A stretch of 64,000 bases of DNA. Source: Leptospiraceae bacterium. GTDB taxonomy: Bacteria > Spirochaetota > Leptospiria > Leptospirales > Leptospiraceae. The stretch is taken from positions 94,501 through 158,500 of the forward strand of contig JACKPC010000003.1 in NCBI GenBank assembly GCA_024233835.1. The letters run 5' to 3'. Below the pieces are notes generated by a model. It was not told the origin of the DNA. It saw only the letters and a program-made list of their open reading frames with translations, and did no database searches. Each line of letters starts with the position of its first letter. Positions within the stretch are counted from its first letter, which is position 1. Of this stretch, positions 17,593 to 27,644 are shown in pieces. The position numbers were made by a program, and so were the translations under genes.

Positions 17593-19742
17593 CGATTAGC
17601 CTTCTGATTGCTATATTCAATTTTCATTAGACTTAAATCGTCAGTAAGCCTTCCCCTGTTTTTGATGGTATTATATATTTCTTTAAGATCTCCCTTACCT
17701 TCCTCCACCCTTGTTAAAAAATCATTATGATCGTAATTGATTTCAGAGGCTTCATCTCCTATCAGTATATCATCTCTTCCGTCACTTCCCACAATAATTA
17801 TATCATTTTCTTGTAATTGAAATTCTTGAATTTCAGGAATCAGCTTCGCAAAAAAATGACCTAATTTTGCTTGAGAAGATTCGTTTTCCATAAAACTTGC
17901 GATTCCATCTCTGTATAAAACCGCCCTGGGATGCTCTATATTAATGAAATGCACTTCTCCTGTTCTCTCATTTACAATTCCCATCACAAAGGATAATAGC
18001 ATAGTCCCTTCAAAGGATAAAAAAAGCTTTTGAAGTTCCATATAAACTTTTCGAATCCATATTTCAGGATTAAACTCAGAACTGCGTTTTGCTTCTTCAA
18101 TATGAGTTTTTACCGCTACTCCAAAAACCAGAGCCCCCCCGGCACCCTGCAAAGACTTCCCCATAGCATCGGCATTTGCAAAAATGCAATAACGATTTTT
18201 ACTGGAGAAGATTTCATCGGCAATACAAATATCTCCTCCTATCTCATGAAACTTATGATTAAAAAAGATACTCTTAAATTGTTTTTGAAATTTAGTAACT
18301 CTTACAATAGAACTTTTACAGTTAATAGAAGAGAAGGGTCGAAGAAGAAGTGAACTTAAATAGTAGTCTGCATCCTGCTTCACCTTTAAAGACTTCATAT
18401 GTATAAAACTTTTTTCAAGTCTTCTCGTTCTATTCTTTACCTTTATTTCAAGATTTTGGGTTAGATCCTTGATGGTATTGGTCATATGATTAAAGGAATT
18501 AGCGAGATACCCAATTTCATCTCTCATGAAAACAGGAACTTCTACTTCAAAATTACGACGATTAATTTCCTGCATTCCGGCCAGAAGATACCTCATAGGT
18601 CTGGTGATGGTTCGATAGAAAAATACCGGAAGTAATAACAAAGATAGTATAGTTAAAGCAAATAATAGCATAAGATATTGAATAAAAACATCATGTAATT
18701 CTTTACGATATTCTAAATAATTTTTTTTATAATAGCAAGTTTTATTTTCATTCCTTTCAAATATTTCATAAAAAAATTTCTTCTGTGGAAATGTTGAATA
18801 AGTGATCCTAAAGTATGGACTATTTAGTTTAAGTTTTGTATTTAGCTTCTCTTCACAATAATAGTATACATTTTGAATAGATGTTTTTTTTTGCAGAATT
18901 TTAAACTCAGAATAAAGCCTGTTTTGATATGATTCTTTTAGACCATTACCCGTAAGGATAGCAGAAACAGAAACGAAAAGAAAAAATAAAGAAAGAGAAG
19001 CAGCCGAAGCTTTAGATAAAAAGCTGGAGAACAATCTTGAGTTATTGAAATATACAATTACAATAGAAAAAGAGATGATGATAGAACCACTGGTAAGTAC
19101 AAAAACATGGGATGTATTCGAAAACAAACCCATTCCATTAAACAAAGCTGAGGCAGAAAGAAACAGTTGAGCTATAACCAGTATATTAAAGAGATGTAAA
19201 GTTCTGGCAACTCGTCCTTTTAAAAGTTGAGCTTTTCTTACAATGAGTACGAGAACAAAAGCATATTGCAGAAGAAGAAATATAGAAAATAATTCTTCTG
19301 TCCCTTTTTGAGAATATCTGGTATAATATAGCTCCCAATCCGGTGAAAACTCAATCTTCCCATTTAAAGCAGTATAAATAGAATAAAATAATAAAACAAT
19401 ATTTATGAAACCGGCAAGATAAAAGAAAATCTTTCTTTCTTTCGGATAAGTATCTTTGAAGAAGTGATAAACAAACAGAGTAAAAAAGAAAGGAGCAAAA
19501 TTTATTTGGTCACTGATGAGGGACATGTAGGGTTCCAACTCAGGTTTTAAAAAATAATAAGGAAGCATCCAACTAAAGGACCATAATTGGAGAATTGTAA
19601 AATAGAAAAAGAGATACCTCGACTCGATATTCTTGAGTCGGAATTTAACCAAAAGATAAATTGCGAAAATAAAACAGGTCAAAAAAACTGTTGTGAATAG
19701 AATAGCATTTGGATGTATGTAAAAAAATCCGTTCTCCCCCAT
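17589..19742 (-). CDS. Membrane SpoIIE/RsbU-type serine phosphatase with HAMP domain
   Basis: 717 residues. About seven N-terminal helices (10-260) are followed by an extracytoplasmic stretch, another helix near 345-365, HAMP (about 365-420), a short coiled coil and a PP2C-like SpoIIE domain (490-712) with GGDICIADE, FANADAMGKSLQGAGGALV, IIVGSDGRDD and GRLTDDLSLM, the acidic metal ligands. RsbU-type enzymes dephosphorylate anti-anti-sigma (STAS) proteins in partner switching. No STAS or anti-sigma gene is adjacent. It lies 6 bp after ispF and overlaps the kinase by ATGA. Confidence 0.9.
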   Translation of the reverse strand: MGENGFFYIHPNAILFTTVFLTCFIFAIYLLVKFRLKNIESRYLFFYFTILQLWSFSWMLPYYFLKPELEPYMSLISDQINFAPFFFTLFVYHFFKDTYPKERKIFFYLAGFINIVLLFYSIYTALNGKIEFSPDWELYYTRYSQKGTEELFSIFLLLQYAFVLVLIVRKAQLLKGRVARTLHLFNILVIAQLFLSASALFNGMGLFSNTSHVFVLTSGSIIISFSIVIVYFNNSRLFSSFLSKASAASLSLFFLFVSVSAILTGNGLKESYQNRLYSEFKILQKKTSIQNVYYYCEEKLNTKLKLNSPYFRITYSTFPQKKFFYEIFERNENKTCYYKKNYLEYRKELHDVFIQYLMLLFALTILSLLLLPVFFYRTITRPMRYLLAGMQEINRRNFEVEVPVFMRDEIGYLANSFNHMTNTIKDLTQNLEIKVKNRTRRLEKSFIHMKSLKVKQDADYYLSSLLLRPFSSINCKSSIVRVTKFQKQFKSIFFNHKFHEIGGDICIADEIFSSKNRYCIFANADAMGKSLQGAGGALVFGVAVKTHIEEAKRSSEFNPEIWIRKVYMELQKLFLSFEGTMLLSFVMGIVNERTGEVHFINIEHPRAVLYRDGIASFMENESSQAKLGHFFAKLIPEIQEFQLQENDIIIVGSDGRDDILIGDEASEINYDHNDFLTRVEEGKGDLKEIYNTIKNRGRLTDDLSLMKIEYSNQKANR

Positions 19743-19748
19743 TGTGAA

Positions 19749-20246
19749 CTATTGAAACTTATGTAAAAATTTTTTTAATAAAACAACAGCATAACAACTG
19801 ATACCCAGACCCTTTCCTATATCATCCATTTTTTCTGTTGTTGTGGCTTTTAAAGAAATGTGGTCTTTGGATAAATTTAGTAGATGAGCAAGGGCGTTTC
19901 GAATGTCATTTTTATGCGGTGACAACCTGGGAATCTGTGCAATTACAGTTATATCAATATTTTCTAACTCATAATGCTTATCTTTCATTATAGAAAGAGC
20001 ATGTTTTAAAATAATACTTGAATCCAGATTTTTATTCGCCGGATCTGTATCCGGAAAATGTTCTCCGATATCCCCCATAGCGAGTGCCCCCAAAATTGCA
20101 TCGGCAAGAGCATGGAGAATGATATCAGCATCAGAATGTCCAACAAGGGCATACTCAGACTCGATGATATAAGCACCCAAAATAAGAGGTCTATTTTCGT
20201 TTAACTCTAATCTATGAAAATCTATCCCATTTCCAATTCTATACAT
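19749..20246 (-). CDS. ispF: 2-C-methyl-D-erythritol 2,4-cyclodiphosphate synthase
   Basis: 165 residues, typical IspF length. Metal ligands are in GIDFHRL (Asp-x-His near 9-11) and [25 protein letters not shown] and the C-terminal [17 protein letters not shown] are characteristic. It cyclises CDP-methylerythritol 2-phosphate in the MEP isoprenoid pathway. GGAGAAGA precedes the ATG. No other MEP gene is nearby; instead it heads directly into two signalling genes, with only 6 bp to the SpoIIE phosphatase. Confidence 0.95.
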   Translation of the reverse strand: MYRIGNGIDFHRLELNENRPLILGAYIIESEYALVGHSDADIILHALADAILGALAMGDIGEHFPDTDPANKNLDSSIILKHALSIMKDKHYELENIDITVIAQIPRLSPHKNDIRNALAHLLNLSKDHISLKATTTEKMDDIGKGLGISCYAVVLLKKFLHKFQ

Positions 20247-20278
20247 ATAGTCTTCTCCAACTATAAAACTTTAGAGTT

Positions 20279-20920
20279 TTAGCTAATTACATCTCCGGAC
20301 TCAGTTAAAGAGCTTTGTTTTAAGATGGATTTCTCGATTTCTTCTATTTGTTGTATTGCTTCTGCTTCCTTTTTAGCAAAACTTAAAATTCCGTCCTGAT
20401 GACCTTTCATAAGCAATATTCCACTTGAATTCTGAATTGCTTTATTTTTAATGATAAGCTTGATTTGTTCCAGTAGTTCTACTGTACCGTAGGTTTCCAC
20501 TGTGGATGGGTAAGGATTCATTTCGGTATAAGAAACAAGTCTTGGTTCTGTTATATGAACCACGCATTGTATATTTCTATCCAGACTGTACAGCAAAGCA
20601 TGGATCAAGGCTTCACTTCCGGGTTTTGTTTCTCCTTTCGAAATAAGAGAAAAAGCCTCCAGATTAAAAGACTCTACAAGACAAATATGCTTTTCTGTAA
20701 AATTAAAAACTTCTCCGGTTTGTTTTCCACTGATTAAAAATGAATTCGACTTTCCGCTTCTGATACTGATGCTGCCGGATGCTTTACCATCTTCACGTTT
20801 CGCCAGGTATCCTTTTTTAAAAACTGAATTTCGTAAGTTAATAAGATTTCTCGCCTGCTTCCCGAGAGAAAGGTTTTGTCTTCTGTGGCTATAGGAAAAT
20901 TTTACAACGCCTTCATCCAT
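20279..20920 (-). CDS. Class II aldolase/adducin-like protein, ligand-poor
   Basis: About 213 residues from ATG 20920, chosen because TTGAGGT lies seven bases upstream; a GTG at 20989 would add 23 poor residues. The fold marks are GKASGSISIRSG, ISGKQTG, KPGSEALIHALLY, IQCVVHITEP, STVETYGTVELLEQI and MKGHQDGILSF. Typical members bind zinc by HxH and a later His; here HxH is HIT, so one ligand is missing. It may be a non-metal or degenerate relative rather than an active sugar aldolase. It sits 32 bp upstream of ispF in the same direction. Confidence 0.72.
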   Translation of the reverse strand: MDEGVVKFSYSHRRQNLSLGKQARNLINLRNSVFKKGYLAKREDGKASGSISIRSGKSNSFLISGKQTGEVFNFTEKHICLVESFNLEAFSLISKGETKPGSEALIHALLYSLDRNIQCVVHITEPRLVSYTEMNPYPSTVETYGTVELLEQIKLIIKNKAIQNSSGILLMKGHQDGILSFAKKEAEAIQQIEEIEKSILKQSSLTESGDVIS

Positions 20921-21063
20921 TTTTAATACCTCAATACTACAGTTTTTTTTATATGAATAATTTGTAAAAGAATTAAAAATTTTAACCACGGGAAACTCTT
21001 CAATTCTTTTTAAACAAAAACTCGTTTAAAAAAAACATTTACCGCTTCGAAAAATTCTTGCTT

Positions 21064-23814
21064 ATGCAAGAATTAGATATAGCATATGACCTAACTATGA
21101 AGAATTTTTTCTCTTTATTTATTCCCGGAATCAGAGCCAAACTATCTTTTTTTACAGCGTTTTTCGTGATCCTTATTTTGAGTCTCGTTTCAACCATTTA
21201 TCTCAGGCAGCAATATGATACTCTAACAGAAAGTCTGGATAGAGAAATTACACCTCTTCGGAAATATACAGAAAAAATTGTTTTAGATCTGGAGAATATT
21301 GCATCGAGCTGGCTCTTAATGGAAGATTTTCGAAATCGATTGAAAGCCAGAACCAGGGAGCTTAAAAAATATAGGAGGCTAACCAGTCGGGTGGTAGAGA
21401 AAAAAAGTTGGTTTACTAAAAATGTCCTGGGTAAATTAAACACACTCAGTCGCAACTTTATTGACACTCGCGACAAAAGACGGTATTTCTATGTAGATAC
21501 TTATTTTTCCTCTTATATAAATGCAGAAAAATTAGCCCTGATAGAAGATAATATCAAGGCACAGATGAGAGATATCAATGGAGTCCCCATCAGCAAGAAT
21601 AAATTTGGTGAAATTCAAAAACTGGCGAACAAAATAGTGGTAGTACGTAATGAACTGGAAGAAGAAAAAGAGAAATTGACTGAATTAAGTTTTGAGATTC
21701 AGGACAAGGACTCCAAAAAATTTCAAGAGAAACAAAAGAAACTTTCAGATAAAATACAGGAATATGAAAAAAAATTAAATGATTCTCTGTTTCTGTTAAA
21801 TAAGGAAATCAATGATTTCTTCTATAAGCAACAAAAAGAAAGTATTGAAGAAATGGGTTTAAATACGTCTCTTATTCGTATTCAATCATTTGGCATGGAT
21901 GAAACCAAAGTAAATTTTGATACCAACATTTTTGATGAAGAAAAGTTAGGTGTTAATGCCTCCGATTTTACCAGTTCCGGTATAATACGGGATGAATTAG
22001 AAGAACGTGTAAAAACTCTTGATATAAAAAAACTAATTCAGCCTGAGTCTTTTTCTAAAGAAATTAAAATAGAGGGAAAGGTTTATGAAATATTCTTTCG
22101 ACCTTCCTTACGAAATCATGTCATTGCCGAAAGGGCCAGATTGTTATTACTCAATTTAAAAAAACCTTCTTTCTCTGAAATATTTATAAACATGTTAGAA
22201 CAAGAAGAGAAATTAGCTGCTGAATTTAAAACTCTCTCGGATAAGCTTCGTGAGCGCTTGAAAGAACTCAGAGAAAAAAAGAAAGGTAAGCCTTCAAAAG
22301 ATAAAGATTTTCGTCAATATTATTCCCAATATAATAAGTTATTGGATGAGAGAGAAAAACTCTATAATAAATACTTTCCACTCGATAAACCCGGACTTTC
22401 CGTTCGGGAACGAAAACTATATGATGCGATTCATCAATTGAGAGAAGTGGCTCTTTATGAATATTCCATCTTGAGGTTTCGCTACCGTTCCGGTCTTTAT
22501 AAAAGTTATTTTAGAGATAAAGATTTTCAAAATATAGCCTTAATGAAATATAACAACATACGTAAGTGGATTATTTCTGCCAGCTCTGAAACTGATATTC
22601 CAAGTATAAAATATAATAAAACGAAAATCGATACCCTCGAAGGCGGAATTCTTTCCCATAGTCGTTCGGAAATAGAAGAAGAAATGTGGCGTTTGGATAG
22701 CCAGACTTTACTCGGAAAAGGGGATTCTATAGATGGCCTGGCCAATACATTATTCATTAGTAATGTGGCTGGATTCACAAGAACGATTGTGGATAAAACA
22801 GAAGGTCTGTCTAAAATACGTTCCGATATTGAAAAAATTGTTTCGAATGCCGGGTTTGTCGGAATCACCGCTATAGCCCTCGCCTTTTTATTTTCTTCGG
22901 TTATGGTTCGAAATATTCGTAAACTCAGTCGTAAGGCTGCTATCGTGGGAATGGGTTCTTTAGATGTTAGTTTTGATATAAAAAGTAGAGATGAAATTGG
23001 CAGTTTAAGTAAAACCTTAACTTCTATGGTAACAGGTCTTATAGAACGAGATAAGATGAAAGATGCTCTTCGAAAATTTGTAAATCCTGAAATAGCAGAA
23101 ATGGTATTAAAAAAGGAATTACGTCTGGGCGGAGAAAAGAAAAATGCGGCGATTTTCTTTTCGGATATTCGAAGTTTTACAGCTATTTCCGAGGCTCTAG
23201 AACCGGAAGAAGTCGTCGAATTCCTCAATGAGTATATGACGGTAATGGTAAAATGTATCAATAATACGCATGGAATCGTAGATAAATTTATCGGTGATGC
23301 AATTATGGCAACCTGGGGAGCCGCTTATTCACGGGGAAACGATGCAGAAAATGCTATCGATGCAGCTTTAACTATGAGAAAAGAGCTGATTAAATTTAAT
23401 GAAGGAAGAGGTGAAGCCAAGAAACCCATTATAAAAATTGGTTGCGGCATTAACTTTGGCCCCGTCATCGCAGGACAAATTGGTTCTGAAGAACGTTTGG
23501 AATATACCGTTATTGGTGATGCAGTAAATCTCGCTTCCAGAGTAGAGGCATTGAATAAACCTTTTGGAACAGATATATTGATAACCGAAGATTTATATAA
23601 ACTCGTTTCCAATAACTACAGACTGGAAAAAATGAAAGCCATTAAGGTAAAAGGGAAATCAGCTCCTCAGACTATTTACGCTGTTCTCGGAAGAAAAGAC
23701 GATGAGAGCTGTCCTAAAAGCATTCAAGAACTAAGAACACTTCTAAAAATCGAAACTCCAAAAGAGAATAAAAGTGGAGATGAAGAAGAAGTGAAATATG
23801 AAATATTAGAGTAA
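21064..23814 (+). CDS. Membrane adenylate/guanylate cyclase with HAMP domain
   Basis: About 916 residues. TM1 (near 28-48), a long Lys/Glu-rich coiled-coil extracytoplasmic region (75-590), TM2 (about 595-615), HAMP (615-670) and a class III cyclase domain (about 690-880). Catalytic elements are [32 protein letters not shown] and [18 protein letters not shown], with both metal Asp residues. The K of VDKF and D of IGDA are compatible with ATP use, so cAMP is the likely product. The start is uncertain: TTG 21058, ATG 21064 and ATG 21097 all lack a good ribosome site. Confidence 0.9.
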   Translation: MQELDIAYDLTMKNFFSLFIPGIRAKLSFFTAFFVILILSLVSTIYLRQQYDTLTESLDREITPLRKYTEKIVLDLENIASSWLLMEDFRNRLKARTRELKKYRRLTSRVVEKKSWFTKNVLGKLNTLSRNFIDTRDKRRYFYVDTYFSSYINAEKLALIEDNIKAQMRDINGVPISKNKFGEIQKLANKIVVVRNELEEEKEKLTELSFEIQDKDSKKFQEKQKKLSDKIQEYEKKLNDSLFLLNKEINDFFYKQQKESIEEMGLNTSLIRIQSFGMDETKVNFDTNIFDEEKLGVNASDFTSSGIIRDELEERVKTLDIKKLIQPESFSKEIKIEGKVYEIFFRPSLRNHVIAERARLLLLNLKKPSFSEIFINMLEQEEKLAAEFKTLSDKLRERLKELREKKKGKPSKDKDFRQYYSQYNKLLDEREKLYNKYFPLDKPGLSVRERKLYDAIHQLREVALYEYSILRFRYRSGLYKSYFRDKDFQNIALMKYNNIRKWIISASSETDIPSIKYNKTKIDTLEGGILSHSRSEIEEEMWRLDSQTLLGKGDSIDGLANTLFISNVAGFTRTIVDKTEGLSKIRSDIEKIVSNAGFVGITAIALAFLFSSVMVRNIRKLSRKAAIVGMGSLDVSFDIKSRDEIGSLSKTLTSMVTGLIERDKMKDALRKFVNPEIAEMVLKKELRLGGEKKNAAIFFSDIRSFTAISEALEPEEVVEFLNEYMTVMVKCINNTHGIVDKFIGDAIMATWGAAYSRGNDAENAIDAALTMRKELIKFNEGRGEAKKPIIKIGCGINFGPVIAGQIGSEERLEYTVIGDAVNLASRVEALNKPFGTDILITEDLYKLVSNNYRLEKMKAIKVKGKSAPQTIYAVLGRKDDESCPKSIQELRTLLKIETPKENKSGDEEEVKYEILE

Positions 23815-23892
23815 GCAATGATACCTCAAATCATATGAAGAATACAATCAGTGATAAAGTATATTATAAATTTCATACATTAGGAAACTTAT

Positions 23893-24504
23893 ATGGGTCT
23901 CTGGACTAAAGTATCATCACAATTCGGAAAGCCTTCGGGCCTATTGGGAAAATTAGCCGGGTTAATTATGGCCAGTAGATCCTCAAATATTGAACGCAGT
24001 CACTGGGCCGTTTCCATGTTAAATTTACAACCGACGGATCGAGTTTTAGAAATAGGATTCGGACCAGGAATCGCCATTCAGAAGATGAGTGAGATTATAC
24101 AAACCGGAATGATTTATGGTATTGATCATTCCGAAGTCATGCTGAAGCAGGCTTCCAAAAGAAATCGAGACGCTATATCTTCTGATAAAGTAAAACTATT
24201 ATTAGGCCAGGCCTCAAACCTGCCTCCTTTTGAAAAACCTCTCGATAAAATTCTGGATATAAATTCTTTTCAATTCTGGAAAAATCCTGTTGAAGATTTA
24301 AAAAAGATAAGAGAACATCTAAAGCCGGAAGGAATGATTGCTTTAGCCCATCAACCCAGGAAACCCGGCTCAACAGACGAAGATGCCCTTAAAGCCGGAA
24401 AAAAATTTGCTGAGTTTTTAAGACAATCAGGATTTAAAGAAGTGAGGATTGAAAAAAAGAGCATGAGCCCTGTTGCTACTGTATGTGTGCTGGGACTGAA
24501 ATAA
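23893..24504 (+). CDS. Class I SAM-dependent methyltransferase
   Basis: 203 residues with SAM motif I VLEIGFGPG (near 53-61), motif II YGIDHSEVML and post-motif LDINSFQFWKNP. UbiE/Methyltransf_11-like small-molecule methylase; the substrate is not readable. ATTAGGAAACTTAT gives a ribosome site. It is a lone gene, 78 bp after the cyclase, and converges with the CAP-domain gene without an obvious terminator between. Confidence 0.88.
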   Translation: MGLWTKVSSQFGKPSGLLGKLAGLIMASRSSNIERSHWAVSMLNLQPTDRVLEIGFGPGIAIQKMSEIIQTGMIYGIDHSEVMLKQASKRNRDAISSDKVKLLLGQASNLPPFEKPLDKILDINSFQFWKNPVEDLKKIREHLKPEGMIALAHQPRKPGSTDEDALKAGKKFAEFLRQSGFKEVRIEKKSMSPVATVCVLGLK

Positions 24505-24555
24505 AAGTATATTTTCTTTTCATAATATTCAACTTATGTAAGTCTATATTCAAAT

Positions 24556-25182
24556 TTACTCTCGGCTAATGTAACCACCTGCATAGGTAATCACACAGAT
24601 ATATGTATCAGTTTTGTACGGATGGCAGGCAATACCACAGAAATGATAGTCCGTGTTCAATAAATTTCGTCTTCTGAGTCTACCCGGGTTTTCTTCATCG
24701 ATTAAAAGTTTTATAACCAGATCCATAGAGTTCTTTTTTCCGAAGACAATATTTTCTCCTGCAATTCGCTTCCATTTACCATAGCGGTTCATTCTCTGAA
24801 ATGGATTGCTATGGTCACTTCCCAAATGCCCTATTTTTTTTGTTTCACCCAGATCTTCAGCATGATCTCTGGCAGCAAGAACCAGACCTTTAGAACTCGA
24901 TAGTTCCTGTACAGGGGGAACTGTTTTTAAAATACTAATGACTTCCTTTATCGCCGCTAACTTTTCATCTGAAAAAGATTTTGCTGAATTTTCTTTCTTC
25001 TTTTCTAAAATATGAAGATACTTTTGAGGCTCCATTCTGAGAAGATTCATCTCCTGCAGGATGGAATTTTCAAAATCATCCAGCCTATCCCTATTTTCTT
25101 TTGCAGAAATAGAGATAATCTCTGTTTTAAGTAAAAAAAGAATATAAAAAAATAAAAAGATATATCTCATATGATTTCTCAT
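24556..25182 (-). CDS. Exported CAP/SCP-domain protein
   Basis: 208 residues: signal peptide (about 1-27, ending ISISA), then a CAP domain typical of bacterial CAP proteins: ILQEMNLLRMEPQKY, LVLAARDHAEDLGETKKIGHLGSD, RIAGENIVFGKK, FCGIACHPYKTDTYICVITYAGG. The His and Glu of the CAP cavity appear conserved (H in IGHLG, E in AGEN). The function in bacteria is poorly known; host- or surface-related roles are suggested for some. AGGTGAAG precedes the ATG. Confidence 0.88.
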   Translation of the reverse strand: MRNHMRYIFLFFYILFLLKTEIISISAKENRDRLDDFENSILQEMNLLRMEPQKYLHILEKKKENSAKSFSDEKLAAIKEVISILKTVPPVQELSSSKGLVLAARDHAEDLGETKKIGHLGSDHSNPFQRMNRYGKWKRIAGENIVFGKKNSMDLVIKLLIDEENPGRLRRRNLLNTDYHFCGIACHPYKTDTYICVITYAGGYISRE

Positions 25183-25282
25183 TCGGCTTCACCTATCTTT
25201 AGAAATAAATTATTTATAAAAACTGTTAAATGTCAATTCAAATATGAATTCAAAAGAAAAAAATAACCTATTTTTCGGATAC

Positions 25283-25315
25283 AGAAAAACCGGAAGTAAA
25301 AACAGCACTTCCGGT
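25283..25315 (-). terminator. Rho-independent terminator of lgt
   Basis: ACCGGAAGT at 25289-25297 and ACTTCCGGT at 25307-25315 form a perfect 9-bp stem with a 9-nt loop; on the minus strand TTTTTCTG follows. It sits 8 bp beyond the Lgt stop. Confidence 0.88.
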
Positions 25316-25322
25316 AATTGTA

Positions 25323-26246
25323 TTAAGAAGATTGGGCTTCCTCTTTTTTCCAGAGTTTCAGTTGAAGAATAAAAAATACGCTTACAAGCATTAAAAGCAG
25401 GGAAATATACTGAGACTGTGAAAAGCCGTGCCAGTAGTAAGACTTTAGAAATTCTTCATTCTGGGAAGAAGGTGGGATATTTACCATTTCCGGAGGATTT
25501 CGGAAAGGAATTACAGCTTTATTTACCCGTAAAAATTCAATACAAAGCCTCGCTGTACCGTGAAGAAAAAGATACTGAAAAAACAGACTATAACTTTTAA
25601 AATTCTGGTACCGGGCATAAAATTGAAAATAAAAGAAAAATAGAAAGGAAAGGAAGGATTCCATAATAGGCGTATTCCAGACCGGAACGTAAGATGGATG
25701 TGCTCCCTGAAAGGTAAAAACAAGAATCGGGATATTTGCGTCTGTATAGTGACCGTAGCAACCATCCCCGGAAACAAAACAACCCAGTCGACCGATAGCA
25801 TAACCTATGGCCATAGTAGGAGCCATTCCATCGAAGTAAGGTGCAAGAGGCAGGGAATGTTTTTTAAAGTAGAGTAAAATAAAAAGAGCTCCTACAATAA
25901 AACCTCCATAAAAAACCAGACCTCCTCCGGAAAAAAGAGAACTCCATAAACCGGGTTGATTCGGAAGCCCGTCCCAGTGGGTCAGCGGGTAAAAAAGGCT
26001 GTAACCCGGGATCCTAACAAATATTTGATCCCATATTTCAAAGATAAAAAAAACCTTGGCTCCAACCAGAGTACCGAGAACTCCCAAAAAAACGACCATG
26101 TCGGCGACTTCGGGTTTTAAGCCCCTTCTTTTATACTCGCGGGGTAAAAGGTAAGAACCGGTAAAAAAAGCTATCAGTAAAAGAATACTAAAAGTAGAGA
26201 TGCCTCCCCAACCGAAAGGATTGGGAATGGGAATTTTGTCGATCAT
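25323..26246 (-). CDS. lgt: Prolipoprotein diacylglyceryl transferase
   Basis: 307 residues with about seven helices. Family marks are [12 protein letters not shown] near 114-125, [25 protein letters not shown] and IEFLRVN. HPTQLYE of other Lgt proteins is changed to NTPIMESF here. Lgt attaches diacylglycerol to lipobox Cys, the first step of lipoprotein maturation in the inner membrane. It is more regular in length than the homologue at 1276, so I take it as the housekeeping copy, although neither has every consensus residue. It has its own terminator. Confidence 0.82.
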   Translation of the reverse strand: MIDKIPIPNPFGWGGISTFSILLLIAFFTGSYLLPREYKRRGLKPEVADMVVFLGVLGTLVGAKVFFIFEIWDQIFVRIPGYSLFYPLTHWDGLPNQPGLWSSLFSGGGLVFYGGFIVGALFILLYFKKHSLPLAPYFDGMAPTMAIGYAIGRLGCFVSGDGCYGHYTDANIPILVFTFQGAHPSYVPVWNTPIMESFLSFLFFFYFQFYARYQNFKSYSLFFQYLFLHGTARLCIEFLRVNKAVIPFRNPPEMVNIPPSSQNEEFLKSYYWHGFSQSQYISLLLMLVSVFFILQLKLWKKEEAQSS

Positions 26247-26389
26247 AATAGACCAGATTTAGAGTAATGAGACTTAAATCAAGAAAAGTATTCCCTAAAT
26301 AGCTTCGTAAAACTTTTCTGAAGGGAAGACATTATACATAAGTGCTTGATTTTTTTTCGTAGATTATAACTATAAATGGGTTAATTAAT

Positions 26390-27640
26390 ATGGCACTACA
26401 TAACTATACATCTTTATTCCCGATTTTGCTTGCAGAGGATGTTCCTGAAAACCAGAAGCTTTTAGCAAAGTTCTTAAAAAAAATGGAGCTTAACTACAGG
26501 ATTTTTTCTAACGGAAAAGAGGCCCTTGAATCCCTATCTATGAACGAGTATTCCATCTTTATTGTGGATTTAATGATGCCCGTAATGGGTGGAAAAGAGT
26601 TTATTGAGAACTTAAAAAAGCGTCAGCCGGAAGCCATTATCCTTGTGCAAACTTCTATAGATAGCTCTAATATGATTATTGATGTAATGAAATTAGGTGT
26701 TTTTGATTATATCTTAAAACCGGTAGATCCGGATTTATTTGAAGCTTCTGTACTAAAAGCCCTTGAATTTAAACGTTTAAAAGAAGTGGAAAAAAGCTTA
26801 AGCTATAACACGGGTTTAAAACTCAGAAGTCAAATTGAATGGTTGAACTACAAAGATCTTCGAACACATTCAGATAAAGATTCAAAAGACATTACCTTTT
26901 TAAAATATTTCATGGAATCTATGGGCCAAAAGAATGGTCTCGGCCAACTTATAGGCCTTGTGGATATTATTTCGTCCGGTATGAAAGAGGCCGGAGATGA
27001 TTATCTTGTAAGCAAACAATTAATGGATCTCCTAATACAAAGTTCTGAATCCTCTCAAGAAATGATAGATAGAATCGTAAATATATCTGATATTCTCGAA
27101 GAACGAATTAATCTATCTTCTATCGAGGTAATTAAGTTCCTCTCGTTTATCCCCCTGTTTATCGAGAAAATAAAACCCTATTTAGAAGCAAAGTCTATTG
27201 AACTCAAACTGCCTTCAGTACAGTATAACTACAAGCTAAATATTCATCTGCAAAAAGTAGGAGAAATACTGGAAGAATTATTGATTAATGCCTGTAAATA
27301 TTCGGATGAAAAAACGAAAATTAATATTTTAGCGTATACTAAGGAAGGTTATTTTTGCATCGCTGTCATGAACAATCCCAAAAAAGGTGCAGAAATTCCG
27401 AAAGATATGGAAAAACTTCTTTTAGAACCTTTTTTCCGGTATTACCGGGGCCTGGAAAATGTTCCGAAAGAAAAAGATCCTTCCCCAATTGAAAAGTTTC
27501 CTATAGGTCTCGGTCTAAGCGTAGTTGATAATATTATGAAAAAGCATAATGGTTTATTTTTTATCTACCAGGCGATTGATCATACAAGTACTGCCGGAGA
27601 TTGTGTAATGGCAGAACTTCTTTTCCCCTTACAGAAGTAA
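26390..27640 (+). CDS. REC-HATPase protein without a phospho-accepting His
   Basis: 416 residues, soluble. The receiver (residues 10-125) has phospho-Asp in FIVDLMMPVMGG and the Lys in ILKPVDP. A helical dimer region follows where an H-box would be expected; it reads MGQKNGLGQLIGLVDI with no His. The ATPase is intact: ILEELLINACKYSDE (N box) and PIGLGLSVVDNIMKKH (G2). So it can bind ATP but lacks a site for autophosphorylation in cis. It may phosphorylate a partner, or signal by ATP-dependent conformation. It is convergent with the next gene, 4 bp apart. Confidence 0.86.
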   Translation: MALHNYTSLFPILLAEDVPENQKLLAKFLKKMELNYRIFSNGKEALESLSMNEYSIFIVDLMMPVMGGKEFIENLKKRQPEAIILVQTSIDSSNMIIDVMKLGVFDYILKPVDPDLFEASVLKALEFKRLKEVEKSLSYNTGLKLRSQIEWLNYKDLRTHSDKDSKDITFLKYFMESMGQKNGLGQLIGLVDIISSGMKEAGDDYLVSKQLMDLLIQSSESSQEMIDRIVNISDILEERINLSSIEVIKFLSFIPLFIEKIKPYLEAKSIELKLPSVQYNYKLNIHLQKVGEILEELLINACKYSDEKTKINILAYTKEGYFCIAVMNNPKKGAEIPKDMEKLLLEPFFRYYRGLENVPKEKDPSPIEKFPIGLGLSVVDNIMKKHNGLFFIYQAIDHTSTAGDCVMAELLFPLQK

Positions 27641-27644
27641 AACT

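Noticed and set aside
22527..23261. 244-codon minus-strand ORF under the cyclase gene
   Set aside because: Shadow frame of the cyclase; low-complexity composition and no domain signature.
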